Notes: generated from the letters alone by a model not told the origin. DNA of 64,000 nt from Pegoplata infirma (GCA_963921195.1 OY992536.1:229374023-229438022); one strand, 5' to 3'. Shown: positions 35,092 through 47,247, counted from the first letter of the stretch. Translations and numbers: made by a program.

Positions 35092-37042
35092 ATATGGGGC
35101 ATTCCATGTCAAATCGGATACTTTTAAAAAAAAAATTTTTAGATTTTCCCAATTTGTTAACAGTTTTTAGTACCCTTCGAAAACTCCTTCGTGGTAAATT
35201 TTCAGATTTTTTTGATGATCCGTTCAAAAGATATCGAATTTTTAAAAATTGGTAGTTTGTTCCTTTACTCAAACTTCTTTTAATCATAACTTCTTCAATA
35301 ATGGTCCAAATTTCAATTTTTTTTTTTCAAAATTTTTGTTTTTTACGTACTTTAAAAAAAAAAATCCCAAAAAATTCTTAAAAGCGCTTAAGTAAGCGAT
35401 TTTTAAGTTTTAAAATTTAAATCTCATTGTTGAAAATGTTTGTACTCTTCGATTTTTTTGAAATTTTTTGTGTAAAACATCTATCGATTCTACAAATTTT
35501 TTGCCCAGGCGGATCGTGGGATAACGATAATTACTATTTTTTTAAATTTTTTGAAAAAATTTTGTTGTAATTTTTTAATCTTAAAATCATTTCTACTGCT
35601 CCAATGGTGCGTCATAGAGGGGTCCTTTATAAGACCGACCTCCATTAATTTTTACGTCTTAACATTTCTTTGGAACAAACTAATACCCTATCTCCAATTT
35701 CTAAGGGGGCTCCCACACAAAACGACATTTTTTTAAAAATTTGTTCCAACCGCTCTAACTGCCCTAATAGTGCCCTTAGAGCAACAAAATGTATGACCGA
35801 CCCACAATATTTTTTTAGTCTTAACATTTTCTCTGAACACACCTACCCTCTATCTTTAACTGTTAAGGCGGTCCCCATACAATTTTTTTTATTTTTTGTA
35901 AATTTGTTTTATTTAATCAGCTTCTACCGGTCCAATGGTGCGTCCAGAGGGGTCATTAGTGAGACCGACCCCCATTTATTTTTACCCTACAACATTTTTT
36001 CAAAACATACCTACGCCCTATCTCCACTCCCTAAGTAGGCTCCCATACAAATAACAGTTGGAGTAAATTTTATAAAAATGTAATTTTGTATGGGAGCCTA
36101 CTTAGGGAGTGGAGATAGGGCGTAGGTATGTTTTGAAAAAATGTTGTAGGGTAAAAATAAATGTCGGTCTCACTAATGACCCCTCTCGGACGCACCATTG
36201 GACCGGTAGAAGCTGATTAAATAAAACAAATTTACAAAAAAATAAAAAAAATTGTATGGGGACCGCCTTAACAGTTAAAGATAGAGGGTAGGTGTGTTCA
36301 GAGAAAATGTTTGGACTAAAAAAATATTGTGGGTCGGTCATACATTTTGTTGCTCTAAGGGCACTATTAGGGCAGTTAGAGCGGTTGGAACAAATTTTAA
36401 AAAATGTCGTTTTGTGTGGGAGCCCCCTTAGAAATTGGAGATAGGGTACTAGTTTGTTCCAAAGAAATGTTAAAACGTAAAAATTAATGGGGGTCGGTCT
36501 TATAAAGGATCCTTCTATGACGCACCATTGGAGCAGTAGAAATGATTTTAAGATTGAAAAATTACAATAAAATTTTTTCAAAAAAATTTTAAAAAATAGT
36601 AATAATCGTTATCCCACGATCTTCCTGGGCAAAAAAGTTGTAAAATTGATGGAACATTTACACAAAAAAATTTCAAAAAAATCGAAGAGTACAAACATTT
36701 TCAAAAATGAGATTTAAGTTTTAAAACTTAAAAATCGCATACTAGAGCGCTTTTCAGAATTTTTTGGGATTTTTTTTTAGAAAGTACGTAAAAAAACAAA
36801 AATTTTGAAAAAAAAAATTTGAAATTTGGACCGTTATTGAAGAAGTTATGATTAAAAGAAGCTTGAGTAAAGGAACAAACTACCAATTTTTAAAAATTCG
36901 ATATCTTTTGAACGGGTCATCAAAAAAATCTGAAAATTTACCACGAAGGAGTTTTCGAAGGGTACTAAAAACTGTAAACCAATTGGGAAAATCTAAAAAA
37001 AAGTTTTTCAAAGTATCCGATTTCACATGGAATGCCCCATAT
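35092..37042. mobile_element. 1.95 kb foldback palindrome with shared arm modules
   Basis: The ends ATATGGGGCATTCCATGT and, inverted, ATATGGGGCATTCCATGT are followed by arms of about 955 bp (35092-36051 and 36085-37042) that are near-perfect inverted copies with a 33-nt loop. The inner arm carries ~165-bp modules (GACCGACCCCCATTTAT, CTATCTCCA...CCTAAG) like those in the 4881-8356 element. It is inserted at a TATATA tract next to a TATACCC repeat, and the TSD is unreadable in AT repeats. ORFs on the arms are mirror shadows. Confidence 0.85.
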
Positions 37043-37078
37043 ATATTCATGATCCTCGATCGATTTTAAGACGATCTA

Positions 37079-38472
37079 CACTGAAAAAAATTACCTTCTT
37101 GATATTAATGAAACGGATTCATTATTTTGTTTTCATTACTTAAATGAAGGAATTCATAAGCTGAATGAAATTTCATGCATGTTATGAACAAATTTTATGA
37201 AACTTGTTTCATTAGATTTCATAATTTCATTAAAAAATATCATAAGATTTTTTAGAACTAAATACAACTCTGCGTTGCGAATAAGAGAAAGAAAACAGAA
37301 CAAAAACATACGACATTTTATTACACCACGCGTGTTTAGTCTAATTGTAATTTTTACATGTGTGTTAAGGTTTTTCTAATAAAATGAAATAATTTCATAT
37401 TTTTTTGCTTTGTTATTGATACTTGTGTGTGTGTTATGCTGGTTATATCTAATTGAAATTACAAGTGAAAAGTTCCGTATAAGTGTTTCTTTTGACTGTT
37501 TCTTATAAAATATAATATAATTAGCAGATAAAAACAGATAAATAGTTTTTTAAGTCATTAAAATTTTGTGATGAAATGTAGGGTAATTTGTGTTGTTCCA
37601 TTGCTACGTTGTTGCTACGTTTTGGCAGCACGTGTTTTTAAAGTCATCGCGTTTTTGTCTTTTATAGTTTACCTTTTATGGCAATTCAGACCAATTTAAG
37701 TTTGGAGTAAAATTTTGTTGTGTGTAAAAACCAGGTGAAAACCATAAAGTGTGCACTTGAGGGTCATGTCACAGACTCGATTCCGTTCGGAAGTGGAATA
37801 AGTCGTTCACTCGTAAAACGCAAAGCAAATACTTTTTTTTTCGGAATGAAACCACTTTTAGCAATTCAATTCCACTTTGATTTTTGAAAGTGATTTCATT
37901 CCGCAAAAAAAATTGTTTTGCGTTTTACGAGTAACAACTTTTTTTCAAATCCGATCGGAATGAGTCTGTGACATGCCCCTAAATAAAATTTCAGTGACGG
38001 TTACAGTGATGGTTACATGTGACTTACCAAAATTGTTATTAATGCAAATTTTCACTTATGGGTGTATGATACGTGCTGTTATTAGGTAACTTGTTCCAAA
38101 CTTGATTAGGGGCTTTCTATGGAAATTTTGATAACTTTAACCAACATGAATTTATCGTAATTCCCATATCAAAACCTTAATAAAGTTAGCAACTAGTTAC
38201 TTGTAAAAAGCAATTATCATACGCTCATTACCAACTACTATTCCACATTTAATCAATGGATATTTTCATACATTTTATGAAAAACTTCATAAAACGTTTC
38301 AAACAAGTTCTACGAATATTTTCATTATTTATATGCAAGTTTTCATTAAAAGGAACTTAATGACACCAGTTTCATTAATCAAATGAAACCTGTCTTCGGT
38401 TGAAAACGTGAGTCATTTTTCATTAAGGATATGTCAATTTTCATTAAATTCACGAAGCTATTTTTTTCAGTG
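37079..38472. mobile_element. TA-target TIR element, CACTGAAAAAAATTA ends
   Basis: CACTGAAAAAAATTA at the left and, inverted, CACTGAAAAAAATAG at the right are flanked by TA. Removing it with one TA restores the CTAGCGATGTCCG found in other TATACCC repeat copies. It is 1394 bp and contains the nested MITE 37760-37980. ORFs are short and unconvincing. Confidence 0.85.
37760..37980. mobile_element. MITE with AGGG(G)CATGTCACAGACTC ends
   Basis: AGGGTCATGTCACAGACTC and, inverted, AGGGGCATGTCACAGACTC bound 221 bp. Inner inverted blocks include TCGTAAAACGCAAA and GGAATGAAACCACTTT / AAAGTGATTTCATTCC. Partial copies lie at 4643-4690, 57003-57030, 57735-57800 and 59540-59690. Confidence 0.75.
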
Positions 38473-39250
38473 TAGCGATGTCCGTCTGTCTGTTGAAAAC
38501 ACGATAACTTTTGAAAGACTTTACGAAGGCTCCTGAAGTTTGGCATATATGTATGTTGGGCATTTACCTGGTCAGGATGGTATTGCAATCCAGCGAAATC
38601 GGTCTAGTGATTCAAAAGTTATGAGTAAAAGACTGAATTTCGGCAATGGTTTTTCGTGAATTTACGAGATAAAAAACACGCTAACTTGCGAAAGGCAATT
38701 CTGAGGATACTGAAGCTTGGCATATGTATTTGTCATTTCTCTGGCCTAGTTCGTATTGAATTCAGCCATATTGGTGCAGTGATTCAAAAATTATTAGCGA
38801 AACCGTGAGTATCAAATTAGCTTTACCTTTAATTCACCTGTTGAAAACCCGTTAAACCTGTTTTAAAAACATTAGTAAGTCACAAAAATATTTTACAACG
38901 TATTTTTTGTCACTCAAATATATTTTTACACTAAAAAAAAATACACTCAAAAAAAATTTTACACTCAAAAAAAATTAATTTTACACTCAAAATCAAAAAT
39001 TAGTTAAAAAAAGTTTTTTTTACACAAAATAAAATATTTCTATTAAAAAATTTTATTTTTTTCATGTTAGAAAATTTACTATCACTTAAAAAGGGCATTG
39101 TGGAGGGTATTCATAGATTCGGTCATGTCGAATTTAACTTTTCTACTTGTTTTCTTTTAAAAAAGCTGTGAAATAAAAGTAAAGAAAATTAAATTAAAAA
39201 AAAACACAACTTTGAAAATTTTTTGGATTAAAAAAAAAAAGAATTAACTA

Positions 39251-40989
39251 CACTCATAGAAATATCTTAGTAGAAAAATTAGTAAACCCATTGTAGATCA
39301 AGTTTTACAGAATTTAACAAAAATCAATGTTGATATTACAAAATTCAATAGTTGAAAAATACATAGTTGGAAAAAATTGTATAAAATATAAGTACATGAA
39401 ATGTGCAACACTGTTTTTGCTGATCGCCATTTGTAAATTTTTGTTGTCTTGTACAGAAGGGATGTTTCTCAAAAAAAATCTTTTTTATTAGAAAATATTT
39501 GGTGAGTAATTAAATATATTTGTTATTTAATTCATTAATAAAGCAATTTTTATTTTTTTTAGCAATTTGTGATTTGGAATCTTTCTAAAAACTCTAGAAG
39601 CTAATCACGTAAAATGATTGCCGACAGCAAAACAACAGCGAAATACATCACAGTCCAAGGAAACAAAAAAAATATCATCTAAAAACAAAATAAGTTTATG
39701 TGAAAATAATGAGTTAATGAAAACCACGAAAAAATATTGTGAAAATATCCAATTAAATAAAATAACATTTACAACACAAATAATAATTTCATTTTAATAA
39801 ATAAAATTCCATGAATATACAAAACAAAACGAGTATGATTAACAAAAATACGAATAGAACCAACAAAAATACGAGTTAATCAACTTTTACAAAAACTGAC
39901 AACAATTAATGTTGAAATCAACATAAATATTTGTAGGGTCAAAATCAACATTGATTTCTGTTGAATTTACTACGATTTTCTTTGGGAATACAATGATTTT
40001 TGGTTGAGTGTACATTAAATAACGGTTACTACATTACAGTACTTTTTTGTTAGTTGTAGTAGTAGTTTGTAGTAGTTGTAGTTTGTAGTAACAAAAAAAG
40101 TTGTTTGACATTCCTAATACAAAAAAACTGACTTTGTAGTTGAAAACAACTAACTTCTGCAAAAAATACAAACTACACTCAACCAAAAATCATTGTATTC
40201 CCAAAGAAAATCATTGTAAATTCAACAGAAATCATTGTTGATTTTGACCCTACAAATATTTATGTTGATTTCAATAAAAATTGTTGTCAGTTTTTGTAAA
40301 AGTTGATCAACTCGTTTTTTTGTAAATCAACTCGTATTTTTTGTAAACTCAACTCATATTTTTGTTGATATAAGAAATATTATTAATAAAAAAAAGCTTG
40401 TTGTTATTTGTTAATATTCTTTTATTAAGTAAAAATCCCATTTTTTTTTAGAATTATCACCGGCTTTTTAAGCTGCAATATTTCAACACAAGATTTTCAC
40501 ACACTTCTTTTATTTATGTTTTGCACTCGTAAGCCATTCTCCAGTTTTCTAATGACACCAAATCAAAAGCCTTAAAAAAACAAACAAAAATATAATATAG
40601 TATGAATACATAAAATAACCAATGTATTTTATTACTTACCAAATATTTACAGATCAGAATCTGATCATCAGATCCTATTTTAATTTATTTTTATAATATT
40701 AAATATTTTTATAAGAAACAAACACATAAAATAATTTTATAAGAGACAAACAAATTTCACATTGCAATGCATTGCTACCAACTTGATAATACAAAAATGA
40801 ACGAGCAGGGTTGTTTTTTCTTTTTTGGTTTTATCTATTGAATTCTGTATAAGCGATGTAAAGAGTTGATTCAACTTTACTGATTATTCAACGATATCAA
40901 CATTAATTTTTGTTGAATACGGCAATATTTTGTAAAACTTGATCTACAATGGGTTTACTAATTTTTCTACTAAGATATTTCTATGAGTG
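39251..40989. mobile_element. TA-target element with ~62-bp near-perfect TIRs
   Basis: CACTCATAGAAATATCTTAG and its continuation to GATCAAGTTTTACA occur at the left and inverted at 40930-40989, flanked by TA. A second inverted pair (about 39900-40011 and 40171-40310, around CACTCAACCAAAAATCATTG) surrounds a 160-bp core. It is 1739 bp with no transposase frame. Confidence 0.85.
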
Positions 40990-41299
40990 TAACATGTAGT
41001 AACTAACATAATTTTTTGAGTGTACGTATATCTTAATTTCTTCGCATGCATGGAAATTTGCAATGATCTGTGTTACTAATATCAAAATCGTTTAATGATG
41101 TTTCTTTTGATGTAATGACCTCTTGGCTTAGTTTATTTTAAATCATGTTTTCTATGTAATAAAAATAATCAGGGACAGGATGTTCATGCACTACAAAACA
41201 ATGTTTTAGGCGCCTAAAATATTCCCTAAAAATCTTGAAATATGCACTAAAAACCAAACCCACAATAATGCAACGAGAGCGCATACGAAAAATATGGTG

Positions 41300-41870
41300 A
41301 CATGACATAATCCCCACGGACATAATCCCCATTTCCGTTATGGGGATTATGACCAAATTCATTACGGTCATAATCCCCATAATGGTAGTGGGGACTATGA
41401 CCGAAAATTATTTGGACATAATCCCAATAAAAAACGGACATAATTCCCAGATTTATGGGGATAATGACCACGTAAAAAATGGCCATAATCCCCATTATGG
41501 GGATTATGTCTTCTATACTAGTTGCTCATAATCCCCAAAATTAAGAGAATTTTTTTTTTAATTAAAAGTTTTTCTGCGTAGCCGGCCTTCGGCCGTGCTT
41601 AGGGATTACAAACTCCTTGCATTATACCCACCCTCTCTGCAGAAAACGGGGATTATGACCAAAATTGCTTTGGACTTACTCCCCATAATGTGAATGGGGG
41701 TTATGACCGAAAAAGTTCGGTCGTAGTCCCAACAAGGAACGGACATAATCCCCATTGGGATTGTGACCGTTTTGGAAACGGTCGTAGTCCTCACAACTAT
41801 TATGACCGAAATGAATTCGGTCATAATCTCCATTTCCGTTGTGGGGGTAATGTCCGTGGGGATTATGTCT
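41300..41870. repeat. Array of GGGGATTATG / CATAATCCCC palindromes
   Basis: About twenty GGGGATTATG(A/T)CCG blocks in alternating orientation occur in two clusters (41300-41540, 41640-41870), separated by a segment with GCCGGCCTTCGGCCG. Neighbouring blocks form self-complementary pairs such as CCCCATTATGGGG. A related isolated segment (GGCTTCGGCC...CACCCTCTC) occurs near 59730. Confidence 0.8.
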
Positions 41871-41940
41871 TGTCACCGAAAAATATCCTCCCATGCTACT
41901 ACTTTTTTCGTAAATTAATTTCTGGTTAAGGAAATTAAAC

Positions 41941-42107
41941 AGCCTTACCACAAAAAAATAAAATAAATTTAAAATGAGCTTTTAATTTTATTTCCATACA
42001 AATTGTTTTTGTTTTTAAAATCGACTTTCAAAAAATGTATTGAAAATTTGAAATTTAAAATAAAACTTTTGTTAAAATAGACTTTTTGTTTTCTTGTGGT
42101 AAGGGCC
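41941..42107. mobile_element. Short MITE, CCTTACCACA ends
   Basis: GCCTTACCACAAAAAAATAA and, inverted, GGCCCTTACCACAAGAAAAC bound a segment containing AAATCGACTTTCAAAAAATG. Copies lie at 53150-53459 (longer, inverted arms) and split at 53460-53482 plus 55801-55845. Confidence 0.6.
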
Positions 42108-42117
42108 AAAGCTTTTC

Positions 42118-42865
42118 TAATATATGTTGTGGACAGCAAGCCTTCCAAAACACTATTTTCCGTTTGAAAATACTGTTATTGGTGGCCATAATGTTGTTTT
42201 TTACAAAAAAACAAATAACAAATTTTCGAAAGACACATTCGATATTTTCGAACCACCTATTCGAACTCTAGCAACTGTCCCCATTGCTATATCCAAACCC
42301 ACTGCAATGGGAAAACATACGAAAAATCTCCTCCCATGCTACTGCTTTTTTCCTAAATTAATTTCTGGTTTTTAAGGAAATTAAAACTTTTATTTATGTT
42401 GCGGACAGCAAGTCTTCCAAAACACTATTTTCCGTTAAAAAATAATGTTATTTGTTGCCATAATGTTCTATTTTACAAAATAAAAATTTTTCGAAAGACC
42501 CATTCGATATTTTCGAACAGTAATGGGGACAGTTGCTAGAGTTCGAATATGTAGTTCGAAAATATCGAATGTGTCTTTCGAAAAATTTTTAATATTTTTT
42601 TTTGCAAAATATAACATTTTGACGAACAATAACAGTATTTTTTAACAGATAATAGTGTTTTAGAAGGCTTGCTGTCCAAAACATAAATTAGAAAAGCTTT
42701 AATATACTTAAAACTAGAAATTAATTTACAAAAAAGTAGTAGGATGGGAGGATATTTTTCGTATGTGTTCCCGTTGCAGTTTTCTTAAAAATTAGAAATT
42801 AATTTACAAAAAAAGTAGTAGAATGGGAGGAGATTTTTAGTATGTGTTCCCATTGCAGTGGGTTT
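42118..42865. repeat. Direct and inverted repeat cluster
   Basis: GGACAGCAAGCCTTCCAAAAC at 42132 returns directly at about 42402 and inverted at about 42660. ATTCGATATTTTCGAAC and GCAACTGTCCCCATTGC repeat with it. CTCCCATGCTACTGCTTTTT is present directly and inverted at about 42735 and 42815. The pattern suggests two or three rearranged copies of one element. Confidence 0.7.
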
Positions 42866-43183
42866 GGAAAAAATGTAGCACGTTGTTAACGGTTTAAAAA
42901 AAATGGTTAATATATTATTTACAGTGTTGAAAAACACTTTATAACCGTTTTGTGGTTCTTGTCTATGCTATGCTTATAATGCAAAAATACCACCCTGCGT
43001 GAGGTGAATAAATTCACCACTATTCAAACTGCAGCCAACTTCACAATAAACTTTTTGTGTTTTATTTTCTCGTAAGGAGAAAAGTTTTTGCAATAGAATA
43101 GTAAAAAAAAAAGATTAATCTCAAAAATTTATGGAAAATTATTAAAAAAGAAAGTGTTAAAAACAGAAAAACATATCTCTAAG

Positions 43184-44453
43184 ATGGCTTCTTTAGAACC
43201 AGCACAAAATAAAACCTGGGACTTGTCGTTGTATGAGCTACAACGTAAACCCCAAGAAATAATTACAGACAATACAGAAATTGCCGTCTCACCCAGGAGT
43301 CTACACAGTGAACTAATGTGTCCCATATGTTTGGATATGCTTAAAAAAACAATGACCACAAAAGAATGTTTGCATCGTTTCTGTCAAGATTGCATAATTA
43401 CTGCCTTGAGGTCAGGCAATAAAGAATGTCCTACTTGTAGAAAAAAGTTGGTATCAAAACGGTCACTGAGACCAGATCCCAATTTCGATTTGTTGATATC
43501 AAAAATTTACCCTAGCCGTGAAGAATATGAAGCTATACAGGAAAAAGTAATGGCCAAGTTTAATCAGACACAATCACAGCAGGCATTGGTCAATTCCATT
43601 AATGAGGGCATTAAGTTGCAAAGTCAAAATCGACCACAAAGATTTAGAACTAAGGGAAGTGGGGGTGGAGGAGGAGCTGTGGTAGTACCAGCTAATGGTG
43701 GAGCAGTAGTTGGAAATGGTGCCCCAGCAATTGGTAATGGCGGAACAGCTGTGGCAAATGGTGTCGCACCAGTTGTTAATGGTGTTGCACCAGTTGTAAA
43801 TGGAGCAGCTCCAGTTGGAAATGGTGCAGCTGCAGTTGGAAATGGTAGCCCAACAGTTCCGGCTATTGGTAATGCACGTGTCGCGGGCACTAATCATAAT
43901 GCATCTCATCCTCACAATGTTTCCAATGAAAGTAATACAAATGGTAATGAAAGTGATACTAATACTAGAGAAAGTAGCACTACAACTGCGACTACCGCTA
44001 CGGCTCCAGTAATTGCAGTAAATGTTACTCCAACTTCAACACAACAACATTCCAGTACTTCAGCAGCTGCTACCTCTTCTGTAGTTGGCAGTCAGGTATC
44101 CGCTAGTACTTCATCAAATCGTATGGATGATGGTGCTTCCAATCCACCTTCTGTACGTTCTACCCCTTCTCCAGTACCTTCCAATTCTAGTAGCTCAAAA
44201 CCCAAAAGAGCCATGTCAGTCATGACATCAGAAAGATCTGAAGAATCTGAATCAGACTCTCAAATGGATTGTCGTACTGAGGGTGATTCTAACATTGATA
44301 CTGAAGGTGAAGGTAATGGAGAATTAGGCATCAATGATGAAATCGAACTGGTATTTAAACCTCATCCCACAGAAATGGCTGGGGATAATCAACTAATGAA
44401 AGCATTAAAAGAAAACTGTATACGTTATATAAAAACAACAGCCAATGCTACGG
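43184..44453 (+). CDS. Sce: Sex combs extra (dRing), exon 1
   Basis: E3 ubiquitin ligase subunit of Polycomb repressive complex 1, which monoubiquitinates histone H2A in the nucleus. The ATG at 43184 gives [20 protein letters not shown], matching the Drosophila N terminus as I recall it. The upstream in-frame extension has no ATG. The RING finger is intact: C46, C49, C62, H64, C67, C70, C82, C85 ([10 protein letters not shown]...CPTC). Then comes the conserved region to about residue 158 ([11 protein letters not shown]), a long low-complexity linker (about 158-330, first with NG-A/V-P-V repeats, then Ser/Thr/Asn-rich), and the conserved [20 protein letters not shown], acidic and [10 protein letters not shown] segments. 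The exon ends ACGG before the GTAAGT donor (phase 1). The predicted total is 495 residues against about 435 in D. melanogaster; the linker explains the difference. The gene stands alone among repeats. Confidence 0.97.
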
Positions 44454-44518
44454 GTAAGTATACATAAATAATTTAAAATATTTTTAAAAGATTTTTTTAA
44501 TACATTCTTGTTTTCCAG

Positions 44519-44736
44519 TTGATCATCTAAGCAAATATTTGGCTTTACGTTTAACTCTCGATTTGGGTTCAGATTTACCCGAAGCCTATCGTATGATGAA
44601 CTTTTGCATCTATGTGGCACCGCAGCCATCACAATTGGTCATTTTAAATGGCAATCAAACTTTACATCAAGTAAATGAAAAATTTTGGAAAGTTAACAAA
44701 CCAATGGAAATGTTTTATTCTTGGAAAAAATCCTAA
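44519..44736 (+). CDS. Sce: Sex combs extra (dRing), exon 2
   Basis: Follows a 65-bp intron (44454-44518, GTAAGT...TTTTCCAG). Splicing gives ...TTANATVDHLSKYLALRLTL and completes the C-terminal RAWUL ubiquitin-like fold that docks Polycomb-group partners such as Pc or RYBP. The last residues are KPMEMFYSWKKS then TAA. Reading through the intron would stop four codons after the donor (GKYT), so splicing is needed for a functional C terminus. Confidence 0.97.
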
Positions 44737-44986
44737 ATTGTTGATATCGTATTTATGCAAAACATTATCTTAAGAATCACAATAATAATTAAGATTGCTT
44801 TTTGTCTAATTTTTTGTAGTTTGTAATAATTTTTATTTTAATTTATCAACGAGTTTTTTTTATGATCCATTTCATATTTATGCCAAACTTTTGACACTTT
44901 ATAAGTTGTTTTACCCATTAGGTGTTTTTCAGCATATGCAAATTAATCGCTTTTTATTGTAAAATCAATGTCTATATTAAAAGTTT

Positions 44987-44992
44987 AATAAA
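44987..44992 (+). terminator. Sce: Candidate Sce polyadenylation signal
   Basis: AATAAA 251 bases after the stop codon, followed by an A-rich stretch. It is the first canonical hexamer downstream in the right orientation. Confidence 0.5.
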
Positions 44993-45246
44993 AAAAAATA
45001 TGTAGTATTAAAATATGTTGTAAAATTAATTAAATTGCCGCACAGTAATGACGAGAATCAAGGGTTTAGAATCATATTCTACAATTTTCTATATTCAAGA
45101 ACATAAATTGAAAACTAATTTTCTTAGAAGATATCGTGAAATATAAGGAAAAGTTGTCGGACCTAGATGAACTATCACAAACTTTCATATAAAAACACCG
45201 GTCACTTTTGTAAGAAAATGTCTCAACTCTAAATTTGTCACTTGTT
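44993..45246. other. Sce 3' flank
   Basis: AT-rich DNA. A segment around TTTCATATAAAAACACC (45184) is repeated as TTTCATATAAAAACATC at 46028, i.e. on both sides of element copy 1. Confidence 0.4.
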
Positions 45247-45904
45247 ACACCGTCCGACAAAAAGAAAAAAACGAACGGAAAACGTTTGAAACTAAAGGCT
45301 AAATGTAGTAAAACTTCATTCACAGTTTTTCATTTCGTGATCCTGTTTCCTTTTAAAATGACTTCAAAGTTTTAGAGGATTACATATTTGGATTTTATTT
45401 TTTAAATATTTGTACTTGTCATAGGATGCCACTAGTGATGGCAAATAAAGGAGGAGTGTCTCCGCTAATTTTCCCATTTTATTATTTTGACATACCAGTA
45501 AAAAAGGAGTTAAGTAATGTACTTTCACAACTCGATTCTTAAATATTACAAATTTTTAACAAAATATTTTAATAATGTTTTGAAAGGGCATTAGTTACAT
45601 ACTTTTTCCTGATACATACATATGTCAAAATGGAAAAATTAGCGTAGACTCCCCACTTTCATTTGCCACCAATAATGACATTAGACAACTAGAAAATGTC
45701 GTCCTTTAAAACTTTAATGTCCTTTTAAAAGGAAACAGGATCACAAAATGAAAAACTGTAAATGCAGTTTTACTCCATTGTAAAACTATAACGGTACTAT
45801 TGTATTATGTATGGTATTATTGTGCCATGGTTTTACTCCATTTGATCTCTACATTCAGACGTGTATCCTCCGGTTCATGTTTAATATTGGCTGTCGGACG
45901 GTGT
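45247..45904. mobile_element. Long-TIR element, ACACCGTCCGAC ends, copy 1
   Basis: The ends ACACCGTCCGACA and, inverted, ACACCGTCCGACAGCC are joined to inverted inner blocks TTTTTCATTTCGTGATCCTG / CAGGATCACAAAATGAAAAA and TTTGAAACTAAA-type sequence, so most of it can fold back. Outer flanks are also partly inverted (CACTTGTTACACC / GACTTGTAACACC), so the true edges may lie slightly outside. Copies 2 and 3 follow at 46423-48073 and 51102-51710. Confidence 0.75.
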
Positions 45905-46865
45905 TACAAGTCACTGCACTTATCCCTAAGGAACACAACCCATACCGGTTCGATAGTGACATCACACATTGCATCACAAGTGTACCTACCTTTTGTCACA
46001 GAACTACCACCCTAAGTCCTCACAATTTCATATAAAAACATCTATCACCTTTGTGAGAAAATGTATTAAGCATTGATACATCACTTAAGATGTTACTGGA
46101 TCTGTCCTTAAGCAGCACAATTTGTGCCCGGGAACTTGTGAAAAATATTTTTGAATTTGTAAACACAGAATTTTTAATATTTTTTTACTTTAATAAGCAA
46201 CAAAATTTTGTGTCTGCAACTAAGAAAATTTTCAAAAAAAATTCGGAACTTAGAAAAAAAAATTTTTTACATGTTTAAATGAAATGTTTTTAAGCGAAAT
46301 TCTTAAAAATAGGTCTGAAATTTTCATACAAAAAAATTTTTGATCAAAAAAAATTTTAAAAAAAATCTAGAGACCCCGTACTCAAATTTTTTTTTTTTTT
46401 TTACACAAATAAAATATTTCTATTTTCGTGATCCTGTTTCATTTTAAAAGGATTTCAAAGTTTTAAAGGATTAATTTTATAAAATATTTGTTTAATAATT
46501 TTACTTGTCCTAGGATGCCACTAGTGATAGCAAATGAAAAAGGATGATCTGCCCAATTTTCCTATTTTATTATTTTTTCATATCAGGAAAAAGAAGGTAA
46601 GTTATGTCCTTTCAAAACTTTATCCTTCAATATCATTCAAAATTTTCAGCAAAATATTTTGATAAAGTTTTCAAAGGATTTTATTCACATCCTTTTATCC
46701 TTATATGGCGAAATAAAAAATAAAAAAATTGCCATCACCATTGGCATTGTAGGACAAGTACAAATACTTTAAAACTTTGGCCTCTGTTTTAGTTTTCATA
46801 ACTTTTCAATTCACCTGAAATTTTCGAATCACATGAAATCAAGTTTGGTGTTTTGTTGTTCACGT

Positions 46866-47247
46866 TAGAGATGGGCGCTGGTCACGTGATTCACGTGAGC
46901 CATGCGTGAGTGTGAGTGATTTTCATTTCAATCACAGGATTTTGAGTGAGCGTGAGTTGAAAAAAAATCTGAGTGAGTGATTAGTGAGTGAGTCATTTAT
47001 TTTTTGCGTGAGTTTGCGTGATTAGATTTTTTGATTTGCCCAATATTTTTTTTTTCATTTAAAAAAAAAAAAAAAAATTGAAGCGTGAGTCGATTTTGTG
47101 TGACTCAGGCGTGAGCGTGATTGAATTTGGCGTGAGTCACGCGTGAGCGTGGGAGATTTTTATTACTCACGTGAATAGTGAGTGAGCGTGAGTAAAAAAA
47201 AAATTGCGTGATTACTGAGTCAAAATCCACTCACGCGCTTATCTCTA
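46866..47247. mobile_element. hAT-like element rich in GTGAGTGAGCGTGAG
   Basis: The ends TAGAGATGGGCGC and, inverted, TAGAGATAAGCGC are flanked by a perfect 8-bp TSD GTTCACGT (46858-46865, 47248-47255). The interior is dominated by CACGTGA, GAGTGAGCGTGAG and CGTGATTAG motifs. It is 382 bp and non-coding. Confidence 0.92.

Larger units (their letters stand above)
37043..39150 (+). repeat. TATACCC dispersed repeat, split by a TA element
   Basis: ATTCATGATCCTCGATCGAT to 37078 continues at 38473 TAGCGATGTCCGTCTG and runs to the terminal GTGGAGGGTATTCATAG and TTCGGTCATGTCGAATTT hairpin (about 39118-39135). Its 5' part was lost at the foldback element. Confidence 0.75.

Noticed and set aside
36102..36581. 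159-codon minus-strand frame in the palindrome, mirrored at 35551-36038 on the plus strand
   Set aside because: The same frame appears on both arms of a foldback element and in modules of another transposon. There are no domains, and the composition follows the repeat.
43574..43915. Antisense frames opposite Sce
   Set aside because: They overlie the low-complexity linker repeats of Sce exon 1 and are shadows of the real coding strand.
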